Of a DNA stretch of 64,000 nucleotides, positions 53,041 through 62,738 are shown in pieces. Below the pieces are notes generated by a model. It was not told where the DNA came from. It saw only the letters and a program-made list of their open reading frames with translations, and made no database searches. A program made the translations under genes and the position numbers. The stretch is from Solea solea (Eukaryota > Chordata > Actinopteri > Pleuronectiformes > Soleidae): the NCBI RefSeq assembly GCF_958295425.1, contig NC_081150.1, positions 1,630,001 through 1,694,000 of the forward strand. The letters run 5' to 3'. The stretch's first letter is position 1. Every line of letters begins with the position of its first letter.

Positions 53041-53944
53041 ATTTGTGCTATCCATCCAAATTCATAACCACCCTCATTTTCTCATTTCAGCCAAACGCCA
53101 TCATCATGATATTCGGCACATCTTTCGATGTTTAAATCTAACATGACTCTGAAGACTGGGTCACTGAGCAAATGACAATAGCTTTATGTAACCAGTGCAA
53201 ACACAAGCGAGTCTCTTTGCACAGCAGATTGCTGTTGTTAGTTAAGTGACACGCAATGCTTTGCTTTCGTCTGCGTTACTTCTGTCACATTTACCATCTG
53301 TTTATTCTGTTACACAAGGTCACAAGAAAATGATTCTGCTTTTTTCAGTCAAGACATAATTGTGTTTTCAGGTTCTGACCTCCCAGTAACTGCTGCTGAA
53401 AACCCGACAGGCTGCAATAACACTGAGGTAAAGTCTGGTCAAGACTCCCTGACTGTTCCTCATTTTCTGCAACTGTTCTCTGTTGTGAGATAAGCTACAG
53501 ACAGACTAGTATTCCTGTTGTTGCCATTTACTGTTTGATCAAAATCATGTGTTTAGACAGGAAAGAAATGTTAAGTATAGAAAAAAAATCAATGTTCAAA
53601 AAAATTAAATAAAATAAAACAATATAAAGCCAGAATAAACTTGAAATTCAGTTGTAGAGGTGCTAACCAGTCTGCACAAACCTCTACTAAAGGCTTGTGC
53701 CAATTAGAGAGCAGAATGACTATTGATGATTGAAGATCCAGACACTGATTGTTTTTCCCTGCTGATATTAAAGAATGATAATGATGATCACGACTAATCA
53801 GCACAACTCTGCCCCTTCAATTAAAAAACAATCTGTTTGTGATCCATTTTCCATCTGTCCATTGTGAAGAGTTCACTCACTGTGCAGTCAGACAAAACCC
53901 TGCATCTCCTCTCCAATCGCCTAAGTTTGATATTGGTTGACAAA
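53041..53944. other. Unique sequence, no gene seen
   Basis: About 900 bp with no recognised repeat or exon. Confidence 0.45.
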
Positions 53945-54048
53945 GTACTGGTCAGGATACATGAAGTACTGGTCAGGCTACATGAAGTACTGGTCAGGAT
54001 ACATGAAGTACTGGTCAGGATACATGAAGTACTGGTCAGGCTACATGA
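53945..54048 (+). repeat. 21-bp tandem repeat, five units
   Basis: Five head-to-tail copies of a 21-bp unit starting GTACTGGTCAGG and ending ACATGAA. The only internal variation is A or C at position 13, in the order A, C, A, A, C; the last unit changes at its final base. Because 21 is a multiple of three, frames on both strands stay open with 7-residue repeats (for example KYWSGYM). I read this as a consequence of the repeat, not as a protein. Confidence 0.95.
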
Positions 54049-54600
54049 CTCACCTGCCTCCAAGCTACACACACATTGACACAGTTTCATACACAACTAT
54101 GGAGCTTTGTTTCTCTGTCTTTAAACAAAAACACAACTTCACAACTTCAATTAAAAACACTGCACCAAAAACTTAATGATTAACCAAAACCAGATAAATG
54201 TCTATACTAAAACATATTAAGTATTTGTCCTATAAAGTTTATACCTTTAGTCAATTTTAGCTACTTCTGAGAGCTCCTTTAAAGTGTGCAATTACTCCAA
54301 GGTTTGTTAGGTTTTATCTCAAGAGCAAATAAATGTTGATTCTCTTCCTACCTCCCCCTGGAACAGCCACATGTCCTTAGAGAAGAGGACGTCCCCAAGC
54401 AGGAGTGATGATGACAATCCCGAAGACGCCCACAGCTCTCTGCAAATATTGTAGCAACACTGTTATGTAGTATTGAAAAGTGACCTATGGTTTTGAAAAG
54501 CTTCACATTATGAGCTATAATAATCTTTTATAAGCCAAATAAACTCCACTGTCTTATGTGAAACATAATTCTCATTTGCTTAATAACTTACATTATACTT
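54049..54600. other. Unique sequence, no gene seen
   Basis: About 550 bp with nothing recognised. Confidence 0.45.
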
Positions 54601-54602
54601 AC

Positions 54603-54700
54603 AGTACCAGTCAAAAGTGGAGCTTCATTGTACTTCTTTAAATTTCAATCTTTTGCATCACTGTGTATTCTCATAAGTTCAAATGTTTTCTTTCTATTGT
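54603..54700 (+). mobile_element. Tc1/mariner-type end fragment
   Basis: It starts CAGTACCAGTCAAAAGT after TA, a terminal sequence typical of fish Tc1-like elements, followed by 'gagcttcattgtacttcttt'. No right end or transposase is seen. The right limit is approximate. Confidence 0.4.
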
Positions 54701-54779
54701 TCCTGTAACGCTGTGTTTCCAACATTTAACTGTTGTTTTGATTTATTAAAAGCCCATGAGTGTTTTGTTTTTTTCATTA

Positions 54780-55045
54780 TCAAAACAAGTTTTTAGACTT
54801 TTCTGTTTCTTAAATGTAAATTTGTAAATGTTCTGGTTTCATTATAACAAAGAAATCTTTAAAAATAATTCACTTTGGTCTGCGGAGAAAACAACACATT
54901 TGAGCTGAGCTGAACTCCAACATCATTTCCAGGTTTGGGAAACAATGATCCAACATTTTCAACATTTTCTTTATTTATGGACTAAACGATTACTTGATTA
55001 ATCGAAGGATTCCTTGAGAGAGTAATTGATTATGAAAATAATCTC
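54780..55045 (-). mobile_element. hAT-type MITE copy, TAGAGCTGCAAC family, minus strand
   Basis: In reverse complement the segment reads the family in order: 'gattattttcataatcaatt', 'cgattaatcaagtaatcg', 'gtttcccaaacctggaaatg', 'tgttttctccgcagaccaa' and 'acatttaagaaacag'. It matches 15929-16264 across most of its length but lacks the terminal TAGAGCTGCAAC. Confidence 0.65.
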
Positions 55046-55059
55046 AAAAAATCTGCAGA

Positions 55060-55190
55060 TGATGTTAATGAGTTGATTTTAGTGCACAGATCAAAACTAT
55101 TCAGTTTATGTTCATTGAGGAGCAAATAAAACAAGACAAAACATAGTTGCATTTAAGAAGCTCAAACCAGGCAACTTGTTTTTCATTTAC
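55060..55190 (+). mobile_element. hAT-type MITE inner fragment, plus strand
   Basis: The words 'ctattcagtttatgttcatt', 'gaggagcaaataaaacaaga' and 'gcatttaagaagctcaaacc' match the inner part of the same MITE family, in the opposite orientation to the copy ending at 55045. The pair forms a back-to-back composite. Confidence 0.5.
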
Positions 55191-55593
55191 AACTCTATAT
55201 CAAGAAAAACACATTCAAAGATATTAAGTGAATATTACAATCATTCGGATTTAATTTAATTGTGTATGATTTGATTAACTGTTGCACACTTAATCACATT
55301 CATGAACACTCAGTTCCATTTAGCTAGATTAATTAACGTGATTGGTAACACCTGTGTTTGGTTGCTGTGGAAAATGCATATAACTGGTGCATCTATCGCT
55401 TCATAAAGACTTTCCATAGCATCATATTAGCTATAATATTCATTTATGAGCTAAAATAACTTTGTCATGTTAGTTCCTCAGTCGGAAAAACACAAACCTT
55501 TTTTCCACAATGACCATTTTGACATTTTACATGCAGATGTAGCAACTAGATACAAATGCACTTAAGTTTTTGAAGTCAAAGTATTTAAAAAGG
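55191..55593. other. Unique AT-rich sequence, no gene seen
   Basis: About 400 bp with nothing recognised. Confidence 0.4.
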
Positions 55594-55827
55594 CTGTCTC
55601 GGCTAGTTTACATGCAGATGTATTCTTGGGCAACACACTTAACCCCATGTTACTCCTGATGACTGCACCAGCAGCGTGTGAATGGAAAGATTAAAGATGT
55701 GTGATTAAAAAATGTGCTGCACAAAGATGCGCTGTGCGATATTAATGTGTGAGTGAATGGGTGTAAAGCAGCTGTGAGTGCACATCAAGACTAGAGAAGT
55801 GTTACGTAAATACACACCATTACCAAC
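55594..55827 (+). mobile_element. tRNA-derived SINE (second family), 5'-truncated
   Basis: The family order is clear: 'catgcagatgtattcttggg', 'caacacacttaaccccatgt', 'gactgcaccagcagcgtgtg', 'gtgagtgaatgggtgtaaag', and the 3' end 'catcaagactagagaagtgt' then 'cgtaaatacacaccattacc'. It runs directly into the ATT microsatellite at 55833, which probably grew from the SINE tail. The head is missing. Confidence 0.7.
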
Positions 55828-55831
55828 TCTT

Positions 55832-55832
<1 letters not shown>

Positions 55833-55866
<34 letters not shown>
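55833..55866. repeat. (ATT)n microsatellite at a SINE 3' end
   Basis: About 11 ATT units directly following the SINE. Confidence 0.92.
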
Positions 55867-55867
<1 letters not shown>

Positions 55868-55889
55868 ATATGTGTTAGTAACAAGTAAC

Positions 55890-56022
55890 GATGATAGTAG
55901 AAAGTGGAATAAAAGTGCACGGTTCATTTAGGAAATGTGGTGTAAGTATACGTTGCTAGAAATATAAAGTAAAGTACAGATACTCGGATTTTGTACTTAA
56001 GTACAGTATTGAAGTATTTGTA
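55890..56022 (+). mobile_element. Unnamed fish interspersed repeat
   Basis: The stretch 'ataaagtaaagtacagatac' followed by 'gtacttaagtacagtattga' and 'agtatttgtac' matches a repeat I recall as very common in fish genomes, rich in GTACTT/AAGTAC words. I cannot place it in a class. Limits are approximate. Confidence 0.5.
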
Positions 56023-59000
56023 CACACAGGTGTGATGAATCCCACTCATGTGATTAGTTACCTGTGCTCACGTGCCTCTCTAAAATGGCTGCTGAGGCAA
56101 AATGACAACAAACATTTAAATGTCTGTGAAACCTGTGCAAATTGCACACATGTCATTAAAAAGATATATTTCCTGTTTTTCCTCTTTTGTATTCCATTCT
56201 GTTTTATATAATTAATGTTATTTCGCAGTGTTTTGCACTTTAGTTGTTTTACACTAAGCTTGTGAGAGAGTGAACAACTACAGCAAAACTGCGTCACACT
56301 ACACGCACTTTAGTGCAGAGTTTTGCCCCTGAACTAAAATAACGTTCAGATGAACCTTATTAGACCAACATAGTAAGGCTAATCGTTCACTAGCTTGCTC
56401 ACCATGACGTTCCATGTTTCTTCTCCTTCACAGACGCATGAAGTTCCTCCTGCGTCTCTGCTGAGTTGTGACTCTTGCACTTTCAGTCACCTCCGCGTCT
56501 TTAAACGCCTCACAGAACTTAGTTTTCACTGCTCCTCGGAATGAACTTCTACACCTACATGATACCTTCAAGAAACATCCGTCAACTTCAGGTGATACCT
56601 TCAAGGAACCTCTGGGATTTCCAAATCAATTGAGGTGATGCGTTCATGACAGCTGTGTAGCTGCGTGAAAACCCTACTGTTTCCAATTGTATTTATATAT
56701 TTGGGAGCCCACTTTCCAAATACTGACAAACTATCATGACACGTTTCACAATATAATACCACATTTTGTGCATACTGTAACATTTCTGACTTTACTGCCA
56801 TTTCTGCAAAATTGTATATTATTTGGAATAGATAAACCAGAGAAAAATTATAAAACGAATGTATACATAATAAATGAAGGCTATGGTGAAGGTGCAAGTT
56901 TATTTATTTAGCACATGTATCCTTTTAAAATACAATAAAGTAAAAGCAAAAAAAGTAAAATGAAATAAATTAATTAACAATTATGTGAAATACATAAATA
57001 GAAGGAGAAATGTTACGTGCACCCTACTAAAAATAAATAACCAAGCTCAACTGCGATCACAGAAAAGGTTCAGTCACCCCTGCAACAAATACATTTCAGA
57101 CAAATAAGAGGGTGCATTCTTATTTAAAGATTTAAAAAAAGAGTGATACAATTTTGAACTGGATCCTGCCACTGACAGGAAGCCAGGGAAGAAATGCCAA
57201 CAACTGGGGTGATGTGGTCAAATCTTTGGGAAAAGGCAGGAATAAATTATATTGGGGCGACCAGAAATAAATCTCCTGTAAACCATCTGTGGTCCACACT
57301 CAGTTTCCAAGAATGACTGGTGTAATGTACAGAAAAATAACCTAAACCTATAATTTCACTCTGTGTGTTCACTGCATCGCATGTGATGACCTCTTCTTTA
57401 GTGATGATGTCATTCAAGACGCTTCTGTAAACCAAGTGAACTGGGTTTTGGGTGATCAGGGAATAATAAAAATGACTGAAGTAGCGAGAGGGAGACAAAT
57501 TACTCAGGCGACTTCATTTATTGAGCTGTTTTTTGGCATTTCTAATTGTCATCACAAATGACTTCAATAATAATTGGCCAATGACAATTTAAAATGTCAA
57601 AAAAACGTTTTTCTCAGAAACATTCTGCTAAGTCACAAGTCACATCTGACAACTTTAGAGTTTGATTACTTGTTATGTATTTTATATTTGGTTTATGTAT
57701 CACTTTGCAGTACAGATAAAAAGACCAGATGTTTTTGCTCAGTAAATGTTTATTTAATTTTAGTCTATCATGTGTTATTATTAAATAATTATATATTAAA
57801 AAATAGTATATGCTGTAGTTTATTAATCAACAATTTGCTCTTATCTTTGTATAATGATGACACTTTGTGGCTATTTCAGTCAACAGAACATAAACATCAT
57901 AATATAAAATGGTTATCCTCACCCCTATTTCCTAATTCCCTAAAGTCGTGGAAAAACATTTTGCTTCAGAAACTCACATGAATGTGTGTTTTTCTGAAAG
58001 TCTGAGGATGCCGGTGACCGTGTTGTGCCGTCGCACTCAAACTCTACTGTGACACACAGCAACAGAATCTTTAAACTCTCTGCTCTGCCACCACGTCACC
58101 TTTAATAAGCCATCTCTGCCTGCGCCGACAGACACGTGAGCAACAGCGTTGACAACACTCCAAACTGCAGAGAAGTGTCAGGAAACAAATTCAATTTGTG
58201 CGTCCTCAAGTTGTCGTCATGCATGAGGAGAGACGCCGCTGTTGCCGCCACCGCCTGTGGCTCTTTGAGAGCTTATGCAGCACTGAGACTGATCCGAGCA
58301 GGAAGAAGGGAAGAGAAGGGAAGGTTCTCATGCAGCTGCTTGCATGACAATGACATCCCTCCAGGCCATGTTCCTCTACAGTATGTTAGCATGTCATTGA
58401 AAGGCAGTGCTGGGATGACACAGTTGGGGAGGTATACATATTTGATGACCTGCAAGTGGGGAGTTCAATGGATGATCAAAGAAAAAAAAAGCCCATTAGG
58501 AGAAGAAATATTAGAAGTACAGATGGGGTAATAGCTCTATGTCTAGTTTCCATTGAGGCATATTGCATGAATATTCAAGTTAAATTGAATTTAGCTTTTT
58601 GCAGTGCAACAAAAGAGAGAAAAAAGTCAATTTCTTTTTGAAAGTGCGCTTTCCTGAGCCTGGGGGCGGCTTCCTGAGCCATCAGGGTGTTATTACTGTT
58701 GCAAATACTACATTTGACATTTCCACCAGCGTAATAAAAAGTATGCCAAGGATGAAGAGAACTACTGACATTTGTGGTAATAAAAAGAGTGGTGGGCAAC
58801 ACTCTGTATGTGTTTGACCTCATCTCAGGAGGGGAGTTGACTATGCATTGCTTTTTGAAGTGGCCAGGTAAATGAAAGCAGGCGGCTGCAGAAATAATAA
58901 GCTAGAGGGGTGCCGTGATGGGGAGGGAGGGGGGGGACAAAAGAATGACATTCTGCTGTGGTCGCAAACAAAAAAAGACATTCGTAATCCTGGCTATCAG

Positions 59001-59464
59001 CAGCAGGATGAAAAAGTATATCGTGGAGCACGCATGACCTGCCTCACAAGGCAGAGGGCTTATACAGCGTGTCCTTCAAGACTTCAAGGCACAACACGGC
59101 CGAGAGCTCATTTCAGCTCCACTGAGGAAACCCTGCATCCTACTGACTCAGCGACCAAGCTATCACAATGTTCATCATTTCAGTTCCTAAAGAACAATTT
59201 ATATGGTTATTCTGATGTAATTAAATATAACTGAAATAAAACACATTTTTATGATCCAATAAAATCCCATTTGGAAAAATAATGTGAAAGATGTAAAATT
59301 GCTTATGGTGATTTAACTGCTTGTGTTTTTTGGCAGAAATGAGGAATCAATGGTGATGACAACATTTCCTGGTCATAATGCACAAAAATCTCCTTGGGTC
59401 TCAAACTCAAGTGACTCAAAGTGTCACTCAAGTCCAGCTTTATGGGGAAAAAGCAACTGTTGTG
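56023..59464. other. Unique sequence, no gene seen
   Basis: About 3.4 kb. Open frames at 57574-57981 (135 codons) and 58136-58531 (131 codons) are near the length expected by chance for this composition. The second opens with GTG. Neither has a recognised domain. A short G-rich patch lies at 58918-58937. Confidence 0.4.
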
Positions 59465-59600
59465 TAGAGGTGTGCAATAAGACTATGTCATATTTCATTA
59501 TGATATTGCAATAATGAGCTTTGTGGAGACATTTCACAATTCAAAATAAAAGTGTTTATTTTCAGATGGAGCGATATATTGAAAAATGTTACTTACGATT
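59465..59600 (+). mobile_element. Possible hAT-like element start
   Basis: TAGAGGTGTGCAATAAGACT followed by 'gatattgcaataatgagc' resembles the ends of fish elements beginning TAGGGCTGTGCAATATGAC. No right end is found. Confidence 0.3.
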
Positions 59601-60017
59601 GAAAATGAATCTGTAATTTAAAAAAACATACAGAAATATGCTGCATTATAACTTGATATTAGGTCGTTGGCCTTACAAAATCAATCGGGGGGTGAGTTTG
59701 AGTCCTCTGTCTTATAATATCATAAAATACTTGGAAAAAACTCTTGGAATCTCTTAACAGATCAAGTGATCTGTCTCATCCATTGTTGAGTTGCTCCCTT
59801 TAGGAAAGGTGTCAGACTCCCACAATCCACTATAGTGTCTAAAGGAAGTCTTTGTACCAATAAATTGTTAAATGTTAAATTATGGAATAGTTCAACTGAA
59901 TTTAATCACCTATAAAAGTCCTCTGAACTCTTCAGTTTCTACTGTCTTTCTTATTGAAAAAGTAAAGAAAATTATTTTTATATTTTCCACATTATGGTCT
60001 ATAAAGTTTAACTTAAC
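59601..60017. other. Unique AT-rich sequence, no gene seen
   Basis: About 400 bp with nothing recognised; a short TA tract lies at about 60020-60032 just beyond. Confidence 0.4.
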
Positions 60018-60278
60018 CTATATATATATATATAACCTCAAAACCACCAGGATGACGAACACAGTCAGGGACGACACTGCAATGATTTGGTCTCGACCTG
60101 TTGCTCTCTCCACTGCCAACCCCTCCACCCCAGTGTGAGCAAAGTTTGTCTTTATTTGTGAATGACATCGACTTCCACTACCAACATGTAACAGTGCAAC
60201 AATGCTGCAGAAAAGTAAAACAGACCGAAACGCCAGAAATAACATAACAGTGTATTGATACTGCTGCTTATTTGGCAT
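60018..60278 (-). other. Open frame with two hydrophobic segments, possible membrane exon
   Basis: An ATG-started frame of 86 codons. Residues about 11-32 (VMLFLAFRSVLLFCSIVALL) and about 65-86 (IIAVSSLTVFVILVVLRLYI) are hydrophobic; the middle is polar with two Cys/His-containing stretches. Third codon positions in the second half are G/C-rich (GTG, TCC, CTG, GTC, ATC), unlike the surrounding DNA. A pyrimidine-rich tract ending in CAG on the minus strand at about 60204 could be a splice acceptor, and the C-terminal end reads TTGAG followed by GTTATA, a poor donor. The stop lies in a TA microsatellite. I do not recognise a family. It could be one exon of a membrane protein, a pseudogene or chance. 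Confidence 0.2.
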
Positions 60279-60349
60279 AGATTTGTGTGCGGGATGCTCT
60301 TAGTGATGCAACACCTTTCATTTATTTGGACTTAGGGCCAGTATCAAGA

Positions 60350-60374
60350 GTAATAATAATAATAATAATAATGG

Positions 60375-60405
<31 letters not shown>

Positions 60406-60420
60406 GATAACGATAACAAT
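60350..60420 (+). repeat. Compound AAT and GATAAT microsatellite
   Basis: About seven AAT units, one GGT interruption, then six or seven GATAAT hexamers with the last two changed to GATAAC. It lies between repeat fragments. Confidence 0.9.
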
Positions 60421-60589
60421 GTGCTGAAGTGCCTTTGAAGACACAGAGGGAAACTTACAAGAATAAGCAATTAAGAGAAAGCAAAACAGAAAATGCATTT
60501 AAGAATAATAATAACAGTAAGGTAAAAAACAATAAAAGAGCATTCAAAATAAAAGTGCAACAAATACAACAATAAAAACAACATTTATG

Positions 60590-60690
60590 TACCCCAGTTG
60601 CTGGAAATACAAAGTAATTTGGGGTTAAGTGTCTTCGCCCAGGGACACATTGGAAAGTAGACTAAAGGAGCCCCAGAGCTGCCCCACGTT
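60590..60690 (-). mobile_element. tRNA-derived SINE (second family), inner fragment, minus strand
   Basis: On the minus strand it reads 'ggggctcctttagtctactt', 'gtgtccctgggcgaagacac' and 'ttaaccccaaattactttg', matching the middle of the SINE at 55594 and 61755. Both ends are missing. Confidence 0.6.
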
Positions 60691-60737
60691 TTCTTAAAAT
60701 AAGTACGGTTAATACGCCGTGGTTAAGAACAACTGAT

Positions 60738-61088
60738 ACTCATCTTCTTTCTTCAGCTTCTCCCTTTAGCAGATCAGAGCAATCTGCTCCATCTTGTCTC
60801 CATCTATCGCTTGTGTCCTCTTCTGTTAAACCTTGTCTTTGGTCTTCCTCTTGTCCTCCAGCAGCTCCATCCTCAACATCCTTTGTCAAACTTGACTCTC
60901 TTACGTTGTCTCCAAACCATCCTGGTCACTCCCAGTGAAAATCTCAGCATCTTCTCCGTCTCACTACCGTCTTGTTGACCTTCACCTTTCACTTCTGCTG
61001 CTCTCCTTTGTGTCACACATCACTCTCTTCTTCACTGTCCGTTGCTTTGGACGGCTGAATCCAGGTATTTCAACTCAGCAGCATCCAC
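60738..61088 (-). mobile_element. Decayed non-LTR retrotransposon (RT C-terminal region)
   Basis: On the minus strand, in N-to-C order, short in-frame blocks are recognisable: VDAAELKYLDSAVQSNGQ (61088-61035; compare 'FKYLGSTVQSNGE'), VNKTVVR (60979-60959), EKMLRFSLGVTRM (60956-60918) and RMLRMELL (60883-60860). These belong to the C-terminal part of a LINE ORF2 protein, after the reverse-transcriptase palm. Between VNKTVVR and EKMLRF about 25 residues found in intact relatives are absent. Stops and frame changes separate the blocks. I am not certain of the clade. It is a dead fragment. Confidence 0.75.
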
Positions 61089-61512
61089 CATCATAGCCTC
61101 CACGATCATATGTTGGATTCTAAGCTTCTGCAAAGCACTTGAGTTACTTGTTTCCATGTCCACTTGTGATTTTGGCAAAAACGACAACATTGAGGTCACG
61201 ATACGCATTTCTTACATGGTCATGAATCACAAAATGTCAGTATTTCACAACCTGGAGATGAGAGTGTTCAAGGAATCCCACCTACTGTGGCTTTCAAACT
61301 TTTGGTTATTGACTGTTTGATTACACCAGGCCTTGTACCTGTTACCACTCTCCCACCCCAGGGTCAGCCTCAGTCTCAGTGAATCTATTAAGGCTCGAGT
61401 GTTAAGCAGAGTCCATGTTGTCCTGCCGACAGCGATTACTGTAAACCGCCTGATAAACACTACATCCCTCTGACCCTCTGTTAGTTTATTCCCTTAAGCA
61501 CATAAACGTCCA

Positions 61513-61548
<36 letters not shown>

Positions 61549-61754
61549 CTCTTTCACTCAGACTCTCTGTGCCGGGGTCTTTTTTTTTCCCTCTACCAAA
61601 TGTTACAGGACATTTTGGACCTGGATCTCGATCCTCCAAGATTATCAGCCTGCTCCTTTTCTCTCTCCCTCTAGTATATAATGTGTGTGAGGAATTTGCT
61701 CTTGTGTGTTTCTGGGAAGTTGTGATTAAGGGTTCAGAGAAGATCATCTATTCA
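61089..61754. other. Sequence next to LINE remnant, with CT tract; no gene seen
   Basis: The part to about 61320 may be further decayed LINE sequence (N-terminal side), but I can no longer align it. A minus-strand frame at 61245-61460 (71 codons) has no recognised domain. It contains the CT tract at 61514-61544. Confidence 0.4.
61514..61544 (+). repeat. (CT)n microsatellite
   Basis: About 15 CT units. The minus-strand frame across it reads Arg-Glu repeats, an artefact. Confidence 0.93.
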
Positions 61755-61900
61755 TCGGGAAGGCAGTGGTTCAATCCTTGACTCCTTTGGTCTACATGCT
61801 GAAGTTCCAGTGGGAAAGACACTGACCCCCTAATTACTCCAATGTACCATTAGGGTGTGATATACAGCAGAACGGCTGTGTGTGCACGTAAGAAAATGTG
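61755..61900 (+). mobile_element. tRNA-derived SINE (second family), head and middle
   Basis: It begins with a tRNA-like B-box region, 'ggcagtggttcaatccttga', followed by 'ctcctttggtctacatgctg', 'agttccagtgggaaagacac' and 'tgaccccctaattactcc'. This is the order of the fish SINE whose 3' parts are at 27.1 and 55.6 kb. Pol III promoter identity: B box near GGTTCAATCC. The 3' half is lost or diverged past 61900. Confidence 0.65.
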
Positions 61901-62288
61901 TACCCTGATAAAACGTTGGAAATCAGTTACAAAGTTCATTGAGTCAAGTTCCATTTTTTTCCTTGTGATAGTTTCTCATGTTTGCCGCAGTGCACCTTTT
62001 GCCTTATAGTTATTGGATACCTCTGCTTTATTGGACTGCTACTCCGTGTACTGACATCTTAAGTATTAAACCAACCTGTGAATTCAAACCCTCACCTGTT
62101 CTAATAAATAGCATCAATAATAACAACAAACAATCACTAAACCTCACACCCTGCAGCTTTGAAGCTCTATGGTGGTCAGCACAAAAAAAAAAAGAACTTA
62201 GTGCTGTTCATTTCTCCTTCTTCTATAGGTCACCGGGGTGAGAAAAACATGATCTTCACACATGATATTTTTCATCTATAATGTTATT
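61901..62288. other. Unique sequence, no gene seen
   Basis: About 390 bp with an A11 run near 62184; nothing else is recognised. Confidence 0.4.
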
Positions 62289-62545
62289 GTTGCAGTGACT
62301 AACACTGTTGCCTTACAGTATGAAGGTCAGCGGTTTAGATCCTGGTTTGACCGAAGGCCTGTGGGTCTGTGTAGAGTTCGATTTTTCTCCACCTACAGTC
62401 CAGAAACATGCAGATGACATAAATTGGACACTTAAAACTGTGAGAGTGGATGTTGTTTGTCTCTGCAATGGACTGGTGACCAGGATTTATCATGCCGGGC
62501 CTCATGTGGGAGCTAAGGTTGTAGAAAATGAATGAATGAATTAAT
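62289..62545 (+). mobile_element. V-SINE, nearly full length, diverged
   Basis: The head 'gcagtgactaacactgttgc', B-box-like 'cggtttagatcctggtttg', 'cctacagtccagaaacatgc', and tail 'gcaatggactggtgacca' are in family order. It ends with 'gaaaatgaatgaatgaatt', the usual tail repeat. A deletion removes the 'gtccagggtgtacc' block. It is older than the copy at 52438. Confidence 0.75.
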
Positions 62546-62664
62546 AAATGTTATTCTAATTACTAATAATGTAAGTAATATATGTATCCACACCCCTGTA
62601 GAGGAATCCCTTCTCTCCAGTTTTCTAAAATGAGGGTTAAAGAACAGACAGTGTCATAATACTG

Positions 62665-62738
62665 TGCAGACTGTTAAGTCCCTTGAGGCAAATTTGTGAT
62701 TTGTGATACTGGGCCACGTGCAATAAAATCTGACTTTC
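62665..62738 (+). mobile_element. LINE 3' tail fragment
   Basis: 'aagtcccttgaggcaaattt' followed by 'gtgatttgtgatactgggcc' and 'gcaataaaatctgac' matches the 3' end typical of fish LINEs ('aagcccttcgaggcaaattt' ... 'gggctatacaaataaaa'). Only the tail is present. Confidence 0.55.

Noticed and set aside
57574..58531. Frames of 135 and 131 codons
   Set aside because: Near the longest frame expected by chance; the second starts with GTG, and neither shows a recognisable motif.
61768..61780. GGTTCAATCC B-box as part of a tRNA gene
   Set aside because: No cloverleaf can be drawn around it, and the following sequence is that of a SINE; it is the SINE head.
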